64,000 bases of DNA. It comes from Enterobacillus tribolii. Its GTDB lineage: Bacteria; Pseudomonadota; Gammaproteobacteria; Enterobacterales; Enterobacteriaceae. Below the pieces are notes generated by a model. It worked only from the letters and a program-made list of their open reading frames with translations. It ran no database searches and was not told where the DNA came from. The translations under genes and the position numbers were made by a program. The DNA is taken from positions 62,001 through 126,000 of the forward strand of contig NZ_QRAP01000006.1 of assembly GCF_003363015.1 (NCBI RefSeq), given 5' to 3'. Positions 38,143 to 48,694 of the stretch are shown here, piece after piece. Every line of letters begins with the position of its first letter. The first letter of the stretch is position 1.

Positions 38143-40005
38143 TCAGGCAGATTGCCAGCGACGGATGCGGGAGAGAATACCTTCAGCATCCAGGCCGAGA
38201 TCGTGACGGATTTCTTCCTGCGTGCCCTGCGGAACAAAATTATCCGGCAGGCCGATATTCAGCACCGGCCTGATCTGGCGCTGAGCCATCAGCAGTTCGT
38301 TGACGCCGCTGCCGGCGCCGCCCATCACCGCGTTTTCTTCCAGCGTAACCAGCAGCTCGTGCCCGGCGGCCAGTTGCAGAATCAATGCTTCATCCAACGG
38401 CTTCACGAAACGCATGTCCGCAACCGTGGCGTTGATCTGCTCCGCGGCGTTCAGCGCTTCCGGCAGCAGATTGCCGAAGTTGAGAATCGCCACCTTTTCC
38501 CCTTCACGGCGTATTACGCCTTTGCCGACAGGCAGGACTTCCAGCGGTTGCAGTGCCGCGCCGGTGCCGTTGCCGCGCGGGTAGCGTACCGCGACCGGGC
38601 CATTGTGGTGGTAACCGGTATACAGCATCTGACGGCACTCGTTTTCATCGCTGGGCGTCATGATGGTCATATTGGGAATGCAACGCAGGAATGACAGGTC
38701 GAAAGCGCCCTGATGGGTTTGCCCGTCGGCACCGACGATGCCGCCGCGATCGATTGCAAACAGCACCGGCAGGTTCGGAATGGCGACGTCATGAATCACC
38801 TGATCATAAGCCCGCTGCAAAAAGGTGGAGTAGATGGCGACGATGGGCTTGTAGCCGCCGATAGCCAACCCGGCGGCGAAGGTGACGGCGTGCTGCTCGG
38901 CGATTGCCACGTCGAAATACTGCTGCGGATACTCGCGCGAGAAACGTACCATGCCGGAGCCTTCGCGCATGGCCGGCGTAATCGCCATCAGTTTGTCGTC
39001 GTGGGCGGCGGTTTCACACAGCCAGTCGCCGAAAATTTGAGAGTAGGTGGGCTGGGCGTCCGCTTTCTTTGGCAGGGTGCCGCTGGCGGGATCGAACTTC
39101 GGCACCGCGTGCCAGCTGATGGGGTCTTTCTCCGCCGGTTCGTAGCCCTTGCCCTTTTTCGTCATAATGTGCAGCAACTGCGGCCCTTTCAGGTCGCGCA
39201 TGTTCTTCAGCGTTGCCGCCAGCGCCTGCACGTCGTGACCGTCCACCGGGCCGATGTAGTTGAATCCCAGTTCCTCAAACAGCGTGCCGGGCACTACCAT
39301 GCCTTTCAGGTGCTCTTCAGTGCGTTTGAGCAGCTCTTTGATCGGCGGAACGCCGGACAGCACCTTCTTGCCGCCTTCGCGCAGGGTCGAGTAGAGCTTG
39401 CCAGACAGCAACTGGGCCAGATGATTGTTCAGCGCGCCGACGTTTTCCGAAATCGACATTTCGTTGTCATTGAGCACCACCAGCATATCGGGGTTGATGT
39501 CCCCGGCGTGGTTCATCGCTTCAAACGCCAGGCCGGCGGTGATGGCGCCGTCTCCGATGACGCATACCGTACGCCGCCCCTTACCTTCGCGCTCGGCGGC
39601 GACGGCCATGCCCAGCCCGGCGCTGATCGAGGTAGACGAGTGGCCGACGCTCAGCACGTCGTACTCGCTCTCATCGCGCCACGGGAAAGGGTGCAGCCCG
39701 TCTTTCTGGCGGATGGTGGAGATCCGGTCGCGGCGGCCGGTCAGAATCTTGTGCGGGTATGCCTGATGGCCGACGTCCCAGACCAGATGATCGAAGGGCG
39801 TGTTGTAGACGTAGTGCAGGGCGACCGTCAGTTCAACGGCTCCCAGCCCCGAGGCAAAATGTCCGCTGGAGCGACTGACGCTGTTTAGCAGATACTGGCG
39901 CAGTTCATCGCACAGTTTCGGCAGGCTTTCTTTGGGTAACAGGCGCAGATCCTGCGGTGTTTCCACCAGCGCCAGCGTCGGGTATTTAGCTATATCAAGG
40001 CTCAT
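38143..40005 (-). CDS. dxs: 1-deoxy-D-xylulose-5-phosphate synthase
   Basis: A 620-residue thiamine diphosphate enzyme (E. coli Dxs 620) that joins pyruvate and glyceraldehyde 3-phosphate in the first step of the MEP isoprenoid pathway. Seen are the [18 protein letters not shown] block, the TPP motif G-D-G-A-I-T-A-G followed by N-D-N-E-M-S-I-S, and [14 protein letters not shown] with the catalytic Glu. It is last in xseB-ispA-dxs, 51 bases after ispA. E. coli yajO, which sits between pgpA and dxs there, is absent. Confidence 0.97.
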   Translation of the reverse strand: MSLDIAKYPTLALVETPQDLRLLPKESLPKLCDELRQYLLNSVSRSSGHFASGLGAVELTVALHYVYNTPFDHLVWDVGHQAYPHKILTGRRDRISTIRQKDGLHPFPWRDESEYDVLSVGHSSTSISAGLGMAVAAEREGKGRRTVCVIGDGAITAGLAFEAMNHAGDINPDMLVVLNDNEMSISENVGALNNHLAQLLSGKLYSTLREGGKKVLSGVPPIKELLKRTEEHLKGMVVPGTLFEELGFNYIGPVDGHDVQALAATLKNMRDLKGPQLLHIMTKKGKGYEPAEKDPISWHAVPKFDPASGTLPKKADAQPTYSQIFGDWLCETAAHDDKLMAITPAMREGSGMVRFSREYPQQYFDVAIAEQHAVTFAAGLAIGGYKPIVAIYSTFLQRAYDQVIHDVAIPNLPVLFAIDRGGIVGADGQTHQGAFDLSFLRCIPNMTIMTPSDENECRQMLYTGYHHNGPVAVRYPRGNGTGAALQPLEVLPVGKGVIRREGEKVAILNFGNLLPEALNAAEQINATVADMRFVKPLDEALILQLAAGHELLVTLEENAVMGGAGSGVNELLMAQRQIRPVLNIGLPDNFVPQGTQEEIRHDLGLDAEGILSRIRRWQSA

Positions 40006-40056
40006 TAGCGGCTCTATCTGAAAATGACGTATCGCGCACTCCGGCGCGGAATTCTG

Positions 40057-40962
40057 TTAATTATCGCGCTCGATGATAAAACTAGCCAAGGTTTTTAAAG
40101 CCGATGCATCGAGCGTATGCTCACGTTCAAGCTGTTCCAGCGCATTCAGTGATTCCTGATACAGATCGTGCGCCTTGGCCTGCGCCTGCTCCAGTCCCAG
40201 CAGCGCCGGGTAGGTGCTTTTTTCCAGCTGCTGGTCGGCGCCGGAACGTTTGCCGGTTTTCTGGCTGTCGCCGATGACGTCGAGAATGTCGTCCTGCACC
40301 TGAAAAGCAAGGCCGATCGCCGAAGCATAGCGATCCAGCAACGGCAGCGCGGCGCGCCCCTGATCGCCGGCGGCCAGCGCGCCGAGCGTAACGGCGCAGC
40401 GGATCAGGGCGCCGGTTTTATGTTTGTGGATTTGCTCCAGCCCGGCGAGATCGACCTGCCGGCCTTCGGCCTCCAGATCCAACGCCTGCCCGCCGCACAT
40501 CCCGGCGACGCCGCTGGAACAGGCCAGATGGCTGATCATCGCCAGCCGGTCGCGCGGGGAAACCTGCGGCATCGGGCTGTCGGCCAGAATAGAGAACGCC
40601 AGCGTTTGCAGCGCGTCGCCGGCGAGGATGGCGTTAGCTTCCCCGAACTTAATGTGACTGGTGGGCTGGCCGCGGCGTAAGTCGTCATCGTCCATGGCGG
40701 GGAGATCGTCGTGAATCAGCGAATACGCGTGAATGCACTCAATGGCAGCGGCGGGGGCATCGAGGTTTTCCAGCGTCAGCCCGAACATGTCGCCGGTGGC
40801 GTACACCAGGTAAGGGCGCAGGCGTTTGCCTCCCAATAATGCGCCGTAGCGCATGGCGGCAACCAGTTGCCCGTTATTGAAGGGCAATGCGTCCATATAG
40901 GCCAGCAGGGCGTCGTCGCTCCGCTGCCGGTAAGTCGTCATCAGTTCGGCGAACAACGGCAT
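40057..40962 (-). CDS. ispA: (2E,6E)-farnesyl diphosphate synthase IspA
   Basis: A 301-residue short-chain prenyl transferase (E. coli IspA 299). Both aspartate-rich motifs are intact: D-D-L-P-A-M-D-D-D-D-L-R-R-G near residues 84-97 and Q-V-Q-D-D-I-L-D-V near 220-230. It makes farnesyl diphosphate for quinones and undecaprenyl phosphate. The gene starts three bases after the xseB stop, so translation is probably coupled. Confidence 0.97.
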   Translation of the reverse strand: MPLFAELMTTYRQRSDDALLAYMDALPFNNGQLVAAMRYGALLGGKRLRPYLVYATGDMFGLTLENLDAPAAAIECIHAYSLIHDDLPAMDDDDLRRGQPTSHIKFGEANAILAGDALQTLAFSILADSPMPQVSPRDRLAMISHLACSSGVAGMCGGQALDLEAEGRQVDLAGLEQIHKHKTGALIRCAVTLGALAAGDQGRAALPLLDRYASAIGLAFQVQDDILDVIGDSQKTGKRSGADQQLEKSTYPALLGLEQAQAKAHDLYQESLNALEQLEREHTLDASALKTLASFIIERDN

Positions 40963-40965
40963 GGC

Positions 40966-41208
40966 TTATTCCTGTCCTGAATCAAAGGGCGTCAACGGTG
41001 CGCTGGGATCGTCGTTAAGCAGTATTTGCACGCGTTGTTCGGCCTGTTGCAGGGTTTGCTGCCCCTGGCGGGCTAACTGAACGCCTCGCTCGAATTCGCC
41101 CAGCGCTTCTTCCAGCGGAAGATCGCCGGACTCAAGGCGGGCCACGATATTTTCCAGTTCACCAAGCGCCTGTTCGAAGCTGGGTGCTGCGGGGGCTTTT
41201 TTAGCCAT
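40966..41208 (-). CDS. xseB: Exodeoxyribonuclease VII small subunit
   Basis: An 80-residue helical protein (E. coli XseB 80) with the family block [19 protein letters not shown] near the start. It forms the multi-subunit shell on XseA in the single-strand nuclease ExoVII. It is first in the xseB-ispA-dxs operon and divergent from thiI. Confidence 0.96.
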   Translation of the reverse strand: MAKKAPAAPSFEQALGELENIVARLESGDLPLEEALGEFERGVQLARQGQQTLQQAEQRVQILLNDDPSAPLTPFDSGQE

Positions 41209-41329
41209 AATCTTTGTTCTACCGTTCAGGGTTCATCAGTCAGCGGGTTTGCCTTACCGGCTCCGGCCGTCGTCGCGCAAGGCGTACGGATGAAAATTTG
41301 AGTCATCCGCTGGGTTCCCGTTAAGTTAG

Positions 41330-41338
41330 TGGTATACT
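41330..41338 (+). promoter_or_regulatory. Extended -10 promoter upstream of thiI
   Basis: TGG-TATACT is an extended -10 element about 164 bases before thiI, with no clear -35. It would leave a long 5' untranslated leader. The divergent xseB promoter must lie in the same 293-base gap but was not found. Confidence 0.4.
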
Positions 41339-41501
41339 GCGCGGCCTGTATATTATGCCGTGTTTGCCAATAACGGAAATTCCCGGAAGATCCGGTTTCC
41401 GGCACGCAGTGTAAATCCTTTTAACCGCCATGCCCAAAGTCTTTCACGTTTATGCCTGACAGACCAAAGGTTATCTCGACCGAATAGTAGCCACGACAAC
41501 C

Positions 41502-42950
41502 ATGAAGTTTATCATTAAATTGTTCCCGGAAATCACCATCAAGAGCCAGTCCGTGCGCCTGCGTTTTATCAAGATGCTGACGGGAAATATCCGTAACGTT
41601 CTTAAGCAGCGCGTTGACGAGCTGGCGGTGGTGCGCCATTGGGATCATATCGAAGTTCGGTCCAAAGATGAAAGCCGGCTTGATATCGTGCGGGATGCCT
41701 TGACCCGAATACCGGGGATTCATCACATTTTGGAAGTGGATGATCGTCCTTATACGGATATGCACGACATCTTCGAGCAAACGCTGGAGATGTACCGTGA
41801 GCAACTGGAGGGGAAAACGTTTTGCGTACGCGTGAAGCGCCGCGGCAAACACGAGTTTACCTCTATCGACGTTGAACGCTACGTGGGCGGCGGGCTGAAC
41901 CAGAATATCGAAACGGCGAAGGTGAAGCTGACCAACCCGCAGGTGACGGTTAATCTGGAGATTGAGGACGATCGTCTGCTGCTGGTGAAAGGGCGTTACG
42001 AAGGGCTGGGCGGTTTCCCTATCGGTACGCAGGAAGACGTGCTGTCGCTGATCTCCGGCGGCTTTGACTCCGGCGTTTCCAGCTACATGCTGATCCGCCG
42101 CGGCTGTCGCGTGCATTATTGCTTCTTCAACCTAGGCGGCTCCGCGCATGAGATTGGCGTGAAGCAGGTGGCGCATTATATCTGGAACCGCTTTGGCAGC
42201 TCGCACCGCGTCCGCTTTATTGCGATAGATTTTGAGCCGGTGGTGGGCGAGATTCTGGAAAAAGTAGAAGACGGCCAGATGGGCGTGGTGCTCAAGCGTA
42301 TGATGGTGCGCGCCGCGTCGAAGGTCGCCGAGCGTTACGGCGTGCAGGCGCTTGTCACCGGCGAAGCGCTGGGGCAGGTTTCCAGCCAGACGCTGACCAA
42401 CCTGCGGCTGATTGACGGCGTTTCCGATACGCTGGTGCTGCGTCCGCTGATTTCCCATGACAAAGAACACATCATTAATCTGGCACGCAAAATCGGCACT
42501 GAAGATTTTGCGAAAACCATGCCGGAATTCTGCGGCGTAATCTCGAAAAGCCCGACGGTGAAGGCAGTTAAGGCGAAAATCGAAGAAGAAGAAACCCGAT
42601 TCGACTTCGCTATTCTCGATCGCGTGGTGGCGGAAGCGCAAAACATGGATATCCGCGACATCGCCCAGCAGACCAGCGAGCAGGTGGTTGAGGTGGAAAC
42701 CGTGGCGGCGCTGGGAGACGGCGACATCGTGCTGGATATCCGTTCTATCGACGAGCAGGAAGATAAGCCGCTGGTGATGGCAGGCGTTGAGGTTAAGAGC
42801 ATTCCTTTCTATAAGCTGTCGTCGCAGTTCGGTGATCTCGACCAAGGGCGGAACTACGTGTTGTATTGCGATCGCGGCGTGATGAGCCGTTTGCAGGCGC
42901 TGTATCTGCGGGAGCAAGGATACCAAAACGTGAAGGTTTACCGTCCCTGA
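41502..42950 (+). CDS. thiI: tRNA 4-thiouridylase / thiazole synthesis sulfurtransferase ThiI
   Basis: A 482-residue protein, the same length as E. coli ThiI. Domains in order are ferredoxin-like and THUMP (about 1-165), the adenylating PP-loop domain with S-G-G-F-D-S-G (about residue 185), and a C-terminal rhodanese domain. The persulfide cysteine is in [12 protein letters not shown] and the partner cysteine in M-P-E-F-C-G-V-I-S. It passes sulfur from IscS to uridine 8 of tRNA and to the thiazole of thiamine. It converges with yajL across a GC hairpin. Confidence 0.97.
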   Translation: MKFIIKLFPEITIKSQSVRLRFIKMLTGNIRNVLKQRVDELAVVRHWDHIEVRSKDESRLDIVRDALTRIPGIHHILEVDDRPYTDMHDIFEQTLEMYREQLEGKTFCVRVKRRGKHEFTSIDVERYVGGGLNQNIETAKVKLTNPQVTVNLEIEDDRLLLVKGRYEGLGGFPIGTQEDVLSLISGGFDSGVSSYMLIRRGCRVHYCFFNLGGSAHEIGVKQVAHYIWNRFGSSHRVRFIAIDFEPVVGEILEKVEDGQMGVVLKRMMVRAASKVAERYGVQALVTGEALGQVSSQTLTNLRLIDGVSDTLVLRPLISHDKEHIINLARKIGTEDFAKTMPEFCGVISKSPTVKAVKAKIEEEETRFDFAILDRVVAEAQNMDIRDIAQQTSEQVVEVETVAALGDGDIVLDIRSIDEQEDKPLVMAGVEVKSIPFYKLSSQFGDLDQGRNYVLYCDRGVMSRLQALYLREQGYQNVKVYRP

Positions 42951-42966
42951 GAGCATTCGCGCTGAT

Positions 42967-42989
42967 GCCCGGCCAGAGAATGGCCGGGC
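42967..42989. terminator. Hairpin between convergent thiI and yajL
   Basis: A perfect 9-bp GC-rich stem (GCCCGGCCA with TGGCCGGGC, five-base loop) 16 bases after thiI. No T tract, so this is a probable bidirectional 3' end hairpin. Confidence 0.5.
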
Positions 42990-43027
42990 GGATTCAGGCG
43001 AAGAAGGCACAGCGGTTTATTTACCCC

Positions 43028-43621
43028 TCACCACTCCTGATAATTATAAATACCCGCGGGGATGACCAACTGTGCGGCTACTTCCGCCGCCTTTTCCTTT
43101 CCGAGCAGCAAATCAATAATTTTCAACGCGAAGTCAATTGAGGTGCCCGGCCCCTGGCTGGTCAGCAGGTTGACTCTGTCATCGTAGTAAGCGCGTTTAT
43201 CCATCCATTTTTCCGCCGGAATGCGGTCTTTCAGGCCGGGGAAGCCGGTCATGTTGCCGACAGGGAACAGATCGTGATGGATGAGAACCAGTGCCGGCGC
43301 CGCGCAGATGGCGGCGATAAGCTTACCGGCCAGGTGCATCTGGCGCAGTTTTTCAATCAGCAGCGGGCTGTCGCGAAAACACTCCGCGCCCTTAATGCCG
43401 CCGGGCAGCACGATGGCGTCAAACGGCTCGTCGGCCACCTGCACCAGCGCGACGTCGGCCAGCAGCTTCACCCCGCGTGAGCAGGTCAGCGTTAGCGCGC
43501 TGTCGCCGGCGACGCTGGCGGTCGTCACCTGCAACCCGGCCCGCACCAGCAGATCGATCGTCGTGACGGCCTCCGTCTCTTCACTTCCAGGAGCCAGACA
43601 TACCAGAACTGAGGCGCTCAT
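43028..43621 (-). CDS. yajL: Protein/nucleic acid deglycase-type chaperone YajL
   Basis: A 197-residue DJ-1/PfpI family protein (E. coli YajL 196). The nucleophile-elbow cysteine is Cys106 in A-A-I-C-A-A-P-A, with the usual Glu near residue 15. YajL protects proteins and nucleic acids from oxidative and glyoxal-type damage; the claimed deglycase activity of the family is debated. The start is the ATG at 43621, giving M-S-A-S as in E. coli. It lies 41 bases inside the 3' end of panE, so the two are co-transcribed. Confidence 0.95.
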   Translation of the reverse strand: MSASVLVCLAPGSEETEAVTTIDLLVRAGLQVTTASVAGDSALTLTCSRGVKLLADVALVQVADEPFDAIVLPGGIKGAECFRDSPLLIEKLRQMHLAGKLIAAICAAPALVLIHHDLFPVGNMTGFPGLKDRIPAEKWMDKRAYYDDRVNLLTSQGPGTSIDFALKIIDLLLGKEKAAEVAAQLVIPAGIYNYQEW

Positions 43622-44495
43622 AGTTTTGTTCCTTGCGTTTAATCGTATCAAAAAGCCGGGTGTTTTCCGGCAGGGTGATGCCGTGTTTGCGCGCCCGGCG
43701 CAGCAGATAGCCGGTAATATAATCGATTTCGGTGTGGCGTTGGGCGGCCACGTCCTGATACATCGAGGAATAGTTGTCCGCCGTAAGGTGAATAATATCG
43801 ACCACGTAACGCAGCAGGGTATCGGCGGATGTGCTGTAGCCTTCGGCTTCCATCACGCGGGCGACTTCACGCGTGATTTGTTCTACGTGCGGCATATAGC
43901 GCTGTAAATCGCCGTTGCGGCACAGATAAATCACGCTGAGTGGGTTGATCACACAGTTGACGGCCAGCTTCTTCCAGATAGCGGGCATGATGTCGTCGTG
44001 CCAGGCCACGTCCGGCAGGGCATGATGCAGGGTATCGGCGATTTCGCTGTGGGGGCGCGCGGCAATATTGGTCGGGCCGATGTGGGTCGTGCCGGCGGCA
44101 ACGTGCAGGATGGTGCTGCCGTCACGGCGCGCGGCGTGCGTGGTGACGCACTGAAAGACGGGTTGCTCGAACGCGGGGAGCTCTCCCTGGCTGCCCATGC
44201 CGTTATGCATCAGGATGATGCGGCATTCCGGATCGAGCTGCGAAAGCAGGGGAACCAGCGCGTTATAAACCTGCCATGCCTTCAGCGTCACCAGCAGAAT
44301 TTCGCTGGCGGCCAGATGGGCGGTATCGTTGGTTGGCAGATTCCGGTTATAAGCCAGCCCGTTCAGTTGGATAACATTTACCGGGCAATAGGGCTGCGGA
44401 ACCCGCATCCATCCCTGAACATCATGCCCGGCTTGTTCCAGCGCGGAAAGCCAGAGCTGACCGAGCGCGCCGCAACCGAGAACGGTTATTTTCAT
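43581..44495 (-). CDS. panE: 2-dehydropantoate 2-reductase PanE
   Basis: A 304-residue NADPH-dependent enzyme (E. coli PanE 303) that reduces ketopantoate to pantoate for coenzyme A. It starts with the Rossmann motif [12 protein letters not shown] and has the catalytic-lysine segment [12 protein letters not shown]. The ATG at 44495 is preferred over a TTG one codon earlier; GAGAGGA lies upstream. It is divergent from yajQ. Confidence 0.96.
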   Translation of the reverse strand: MKITVLGCGALGQLWLSALEQAGHDVQGWMRVPQPYCPVNVIQLNGLAYNRNLPTNDTAHLAASEILLVTLKAWQVYNALVPLLSQLDPECRIILMHNGMGSQGELPAFEQPVFQCVTTHAARRDGSTILHVAAGTTHIGPTNIAARPHSEIADTLHHALPDVAWHDDIMPAIWKKLAVNCVINPLSVIYLCRNGDLQRYMPHVEQITREVARVMEAEGYSTSADTLLRYVVDIIHLTADNYSSMYQDVAAQRHTEIDYITGYLLRRARKHGITLPENTRLFDTIKRKEQNYERLSSGMSGSWK

Positions 44496-44643
44496 CAATG
44501 ATCCTCTCGCGGGGAAATCAGGTTAATGCGACTGATAATAGTATAAACTTTCCTGGTACATGGCGCATTGCGCCCTGCTGTTTTGCATCGCGGGCCGGAG
44601 CGGGTATGATGCACGGCAACAATTTGGTCAGGAGAGAGTTACC

Positions 44644-45135
44644 ATGCCTTCATTTGATATCGTATCCGAAATTGACATGCAGGAAGTCCGCAATGCGGTA
44701 GAGAATGCTTCCCGTGAGTTAAGCACCCGTTGGGACTTCCGTAACGTGCAGGCCAGCTTTGAGCTGAATGAGAAAAACGAAAGTATCAAAATCGCCAGCG
44801 AATCCGACTTCCAGGTGAACCAGCTGGTGGACATCATGCGCGAAAAATTGGCTAAGCGCGGCATCGATGGCGCGGCGCTGGACATTCCTGAGCAAATCGA
44901 ACACAGCGGCAAAACCTACAGCCTGGAAGCAAAGCTTCATCAGGGCATTGACAGTGCGATGGCGAAGAAACTGGTGAAACTGATTAAAGACAGCAAGCTG
45001 AAGGTGCAGGCGCAGATTCAGGGCGAGCAGGTGCGCGTGACCGGTAAATCCCGTGATGATTTGCAGGCGGTAATGGCGCTGGTGCGCGGCGGTGATTTGG
45101 GGCAGCCGTTCCAGTTCAACAACTTCCGCGATTAA
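44644..45135 (+). CDS. yajQ: Nucleotide-binding protein YajQ
   Basis: A 163-residue protein, the same length as E. coli YajQ, with two ferredoxin-like domains and the start M-P-S-F-D-I-V-S-E. Xanthomonas and Pseudomonas members bind c-di-GMP and act as effectors; in enterics it is known as a tRNA/GTP-binding protein of uncertain role. The presence of both c-di-GMP synthesis and hydrolysis genes in the window makes that activity worth noting, but they are far apart. The ATG follows GGAGAG. Confidence 0.94.
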   Translation: MPSFDIVSEIDMQEVRNAVENASRELSTRWDFRNVQASFELNEKNESIKIASESDFQVNQLVDIMREKLAKRGIDGAALDIPEQIEHSGKTYSLEAKLHQGIDSAMAKKLVKLIKDSKLKVQAQIQGEQVRVTGKSRDDLQAVMALVRGGDLGQPFQFNNFRD

Positions 45136-45158
45136 TTACCACGATTAACTTCCCGTGA

Positions 45159-45180
45159 GTTCCCCGCCGTGGCGGGGAAC
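45159..45180. terminator. Hairpin between convergent yajQ and yajR
   Basis: A perfect 10-bp stem (GTTCCCCGCC with GGCGGGGAAC, two-base loop). No T tract. Likely a shared 3' end for both transcripts. Confidence 0.55.
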
Positions 45181-45187
45181 CTCATCG

Positions 45188-46561
45188 TCAGGCTGTCGCC
45201 TGACCGGCAACCAGCAATTCCAGTTCTCCGCGGTTGGTGATCCTGGCGTCAATTTTGACGTAAGCCGTGCGCTCTTCCGGGATCAGAACCACATCGGCAA
45301 CGCCGCTGTGCTGCTTCAGCGCACGTTCAAGCTCCGGCGTAACCGCCACGTTATCAGGCAATACCAGGCGCAGGCTGCTGACGTAGGGCGGCTCCTGCAT
45401 GGTCAGGCTGACCAGAAACCAAATCAGCGCCAGTACGCCGCAACTGATAAACACGATGGCCGCGCCGCCGTGAGAATAGAAAAATCCGCCCAGACTGCCG
45501 CCCAGCGCCACGCCGAGGAACTGGCTGGTGGAGTAAACGCCCATGGCGGTGCCTTTATAACCGGCCGGTGATTCTTTGCTGATCAGCGACGGAAGAAGCG
45601 CTTCCATCACGTTAAAGGCGATGAAGAAAACCTGTACGCCCGCGATGATGCCCCACAGGTGGAACCCGGCAAACCAGAGCATGATTTCGGCGATCAACAT
45701 CAGCAATACGCAGATCTGGAACACCCGCTTCATGCGGCGCTGCTTTTCGGCGTAAATAATGAAGGGAACAACGCTGATGAAGGAGATCAGCATCGTGACC
45801 AGGTACACCTTCCACTGATCGCTGCGCGCCAGCCCGGCCTGTTCCATCAGCGGCGGCAGGGCGACGAAGCTCGACATCAGCAGGGTATGCACGCACAGGA
45901 TGCCGAAATTAAGCTTCAGCAGCCGGCTGTTCGCCAATACTTTACGGAAGCTGCCTTTAACGATGCCGGAGTCACGGTTAAGCACGTGGTGTTTCGGCAC
46001 AGGAACCAGAAACAGGGTCAGCACGATGCCTGCCAGCGCCAGCGCCGCGATCATCCAGAACAGTCCGGACAGCCCGATGGCCTGGGTTATGACCGGCCCG
46101 GCGACCATGGCGATAGCGAAGGTGATGCCAAAGCTGACGCCGATGAAGGCCATTGCCTTGGTCCGGTTTTGTTCGCGGGTTAAATCAGAGAGCAGGGCCA
46201 TAACAGCGGCGGCGATGGCGCCGGAACCTTGCAGCGCGCGGCCAAGGATCACGCCCCAGATGGAGTGCGTCATTGCGGCGATGGCGCTGCCGATGGCGAA
46301 AATCAACAAACCGCCGACGATCAGCGGTTTACGCCCGATACGGTCGGAAACCAGCCCGAACGGGATTTGAAACACGGCCTGCGTGAGGCCGTAAATTCCG
46401 ATAGCCAGCCCGATCAGCGTTTCCGTCGCGCCGGCTAATGACATTCCGTAAGTGGTCAGCACCGGCAGCACCATAAACATGCCCAGCATACGCAGGGAAA
46501 AAACGGTGCCTAAACCCCAGGTGGCCTTCCTTTCCTCCGGCGTCATTTGAAAATCATTCAT
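45188..46561 (-). CDS. yajR: MFS transporter YajR
   Basis: A 457-residue 12-helix major facilitator protein (E. coli YajR about 454) with motif A in the first loop (L-V-S-D-R-I-G-R-K-P) and the extra C-terminal ferredoxin-like YAM domain (about residues 390-457) that is typical of YajR. The structure of the E. coli protein is known but its substrate is not. I chose the ATG at 46561 because it gives the family N-terminus and follows GAGG. Confidence 0.93.
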   Translation of the reverse strand: MNDFQMTPEERKATWGLGTVFSLRMLGMFMVLPVLTTYGMSLAGATETLIGLAIGIYGLTQAVFQIPFGLVSDRIGRKPLIVGGLLIFAIGSAIAAMTHSIWGVILGRALQGSGAIAAAVMALLSDLTREQNRTKAMAFIGVSFGITFAIAMVAGPVITQAIGLSGLFWMIAALALAGIVLTLFLVPVPKHHVLNRDSGIVKGSFRKVLANSRLLKLNFGILCVHTLLMSSFVALPPLMEQAGLARSDQWKVYLVTMLISFISVVPFIIYAEKQRRMKRVFQICVLLMLIAEIMLWFAGFHLWGIIAGVQVFFIAFNVMEALLPSLISKESPAGYKGTAMGVYSTSQFLGVALGGSLGGFFYSHGGAAIVFISCGVLALIWFLVSLTMQEPPYVSSLRLVLPDNVAVTPELERALKQHSGVADVVLIPEERTAYVKIDARITNRGELELLVAGQATA

Positions 46562-46793
46562 TCCAGCCTCAATGATGTGATAGCGCAGTGTCAGGTCCGT
46601 ACGCGCCTTCAGAGGATGGCGCAGCAGACATTTTCCGGAGATAAAATTACGGCATTCCATTCCGTCATAAAAATAAAACCCGCCCGACGCTTCCCGGCCA
46701 AGACCTGAATTTCAAAAGAAACCTCCTGCCGGCGGCGCCGCATAGATTACTTGAGACACCGTAATTTGAACAGGGCGGGGAAAAGGAGAAGTA

Positions 46794-46821
46794 AAAAGGC
46801 CGGGCGAATGCCCGGCCTTTT
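46794..46821. terminator. Terminator after the cyo operon
   Basis: AAAAGGCCGGGC, GAAT loop, GCCCGGCCTTTT. It lies 16 bases after the cyoE stop and upstream of yajR, so it separates the two units on the minus strand. Confidence 0.85.
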
Positions 46822-46836
46822 GCATTATAACCTCGG

Positions 46837-47724
46837 TCAGTGCACGTAAGTCAGCAGCGCCTCGGCGGCCGGTGACTGAAAATCAACCGACATCATGACG
46901 CTCAGACAGGTGATGGTCACGATCGAGAACATAAACAGCTTACGCGCCCACAGGTTGTCGTCCGCCGTTTTGTAGCCGGAGAGCGCCATACCCAGCCACC
47001 ACAGGCTGACCGCCGCGGCCACGGCGAAGTAGCTGTAGCCGGCATACCCGCTCAGGGTCAGCATCAGGGTCGCGACCATAAACGCAACGATATACAAAAT
47101 GATATGTTGCTTGGTGACCTTGATGCCGCGCTTCACCGGCAATACCGGAATGCGTGCTGCCAGGTAGTCGTCGTAGCGGAAGATCGCGATGGCGTAAGAG
47201 TGCGGCATCTGCCACAGGCTGAAGATCGACAGCAGGATCAGCGCCCCGGTATCGAACTCGTTACTTACCGCACAATAGCCGATCACCGGCGGCGCCGCGC
47301 CGGACAGGCTGCCGATCAGCGTGCCGTAAACGGAACGGCGCTTCAGGTACAGGCTGTAGAGGCCGACGTAAACAATGAAACCGATCACCGCCAGCATAGC
47401 GGCCAGCATATTGGCCGCGGTCCAGAGCAGAGCAACACCGGCAAGGCCCAGCAGGGTAGCGTACGTCAGCGTCACTTTGGGCGTAATCAATCCCTTCACC
47501 AGAACCCGGTTCTTGGTGCGTTCCATGATTTTGTCGATGTCGCGGTCTATGTAGTTATTGAATACACAGCCCGAGGCGACGACCAGGGAAACGCCAACCA
47601 TTGTCGCGATGAACAGGGGAACATCTAAGCTCCCCTTGGAGGCCAGGAAAAATCCGCCGATAACTGAAATCAGGTTACCGAAGATAATGCCCGGTTTTGT
47701 CACTTGCAGGTATTGCTTCATCAT
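46837..47724 (-). CDS. cyoE: Protoheme IX farnesyltransferase CyoE
   Basis: A 295-residue UbiA-family membrane enzyme that adds a farnesyl group to haem b, making the haem o of cytochrome bo. Both prenyl-diphosphate sites are seen: N-N-Y-I-D-R-D-I-D in the first loop and the later Y-D-D-Y segment. It is the last gene of cyoABCDE. Tandem ATGs at the start have only a weak ribosome site, 13 bases after the cyoD stop. Confidence 0.97.
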   Translation of the reverse strand: MMKQYLQVTKPGIIFGNLISVIGGFFLASKGSLDVPLFIATMVGVSLVVASGCVFNNYIDRDIDKIMERTKNRVLVKGLITPKVTLTYATLLGLAGVALLWTAANMLAAMLAVIGFIVYVGLYSLYLKRRSVYGTLIGSLSGAAPPVIGYCAVSNEFDTGALILLSIFSLWQMPHSYAIAIFRYDDYLAARIPVLPVKRGIKVTKQHIILYIVAFMVATLMLTLSGYAGYSYFAVAAAVSLWWLGMALSGYKTADDNLWARKLFMFSIVTITCLSVMMSVDFQSPAAEALLTYVH

Positions 47725-47737
47725 CAGGAAACCGCGC

Positions 47738-48073
47738 TTAGTGGACCATCATATTGATGTTCAGGTTGTACATAATCCAGAGTGAACCCACGACGACGAT
47801 CGCGATAATCAGAATGGTGAAGATAAAGGCCACCAGGTTCCAGCGTTCTTCCGACGAAGTATTCATGTGCAGGAAGTACACCAGGTGAACCAAAATCTGC
47901 ACTACGGCCAGACCAACCACCGTCGCCAGAATGGTTCCGTGGGAGGCGCTGCCGTCCATGACCATCCAGAACGGGATCACGGTCAGGATCACCGACAGAA
48001 TGAAGCCGATCATGTACGACTTAAAGCTGCCGTGGCTTGCCCCGTTGTGGTCGGTTGCGGTTGAATGACTCAT
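47738..48073 (-). CDS. cyoD: Cytochrome bo3 ubiquinol oxidase subunit IV
   Basis: A 111-residue subunit with three membrane helices that helps assemble the CuB site. Its start codon directly follows the cyoC stop codon, with no gap, so translation is coupled. Length and the W-x-M-Y-N-L-N-x-N-M-M C-terminus are as in E. coli CyoD. Confidence 0.96.
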   Translation of the reverse strand: MSHSTATDHNGASHGSFKSYMIGFILSVILTVIPFWMVMDGSASHGTILATVVGLAVVQILVHLVYFLHMNTSSEERWNLVAFIFTILIIAIVVVGSLWIMYNLNINMMVH

Positions 48074-48694
48074 TTACATCGCCCCCATCAGATAAACAAC
48101 GGTAAATACGCAGATCCATACGACGTCCAGGAAGTGCCAGAACAGGCTCAGGCACATCAGACGGGTACGGTTGGTGCTGGTCAGGCCTTTTTTGGCGACC
48201 TGAACCATCATCACGATGATCCACAACAGGCCGGAGCTGACGTGCAGACCGTGGGTACCCACCAGGGTGAAGAAGGCAGACAGGAAGCCGCTGCGATCCG
48301 GGCCGTAGCCTTCCATAATCAGGTGATGGAATTCGTAGATTTCCATCGCGATAAAGCCCGCGCCGAACAGGAACGTCAGGCCCAGCCAGGCGTTAACCTG
48401 ACTGGTGCTGCCTTTGTTCATGCCCAGCATGGCGAAACCGTAAGTGATGCTGCTGAACAACAGCAGGAAGGTTTCCACCAGCACGAAGGGCAGTTCAAAA
48501 ATATCTTTCCCTGACGGGCCGCCGGCGGTTCCGGTAGACAGCACCACATAGGTCGCGAACAGGCACGCGAACAGGATGCAGTCGCTCATCAGGTAGATCC
48601 AGAATCCGAATACCTTCTTGGACCCTGCATCGTGATGCTCATGCTCCGCATGGGCATCCACCGAGTGATTATGAGTTAAAGTATCAGTAGCCAT
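48074..48694 (-). CDS. cyoC: Cytochrome bo3 ubiquinol oxidase subunit III
   Basis: A 206-residue subunit with five membrane helices, with a His-rich N-terminus before the first helix. It belongs to the haem-copper oxidase subunit III family, including the E-x-Y-E-F-x-H segment. The start codon overlaps the cyoB stop by one base (TAATG). Confidence 0.97.
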   Translation of the reverse strand: MATDTLTHNHSVDAHAEHEHHDAGSKKVFGFWIYLMSDCILFACLFATYVVLSTGTAGGPSGKDIFELPFVLVETFLLLFSSITYGFAMLGMNKGSTSQVNAWLGLTFLFGAGFIAMEIYEFHHLIMEGYGPDRSGFLSAFFTLVGTHGLHVSSGLLWIIVMMVQVAKKGLTSTNRTRLMCLSLFWHFLDVVWICVFTVVYLMGAM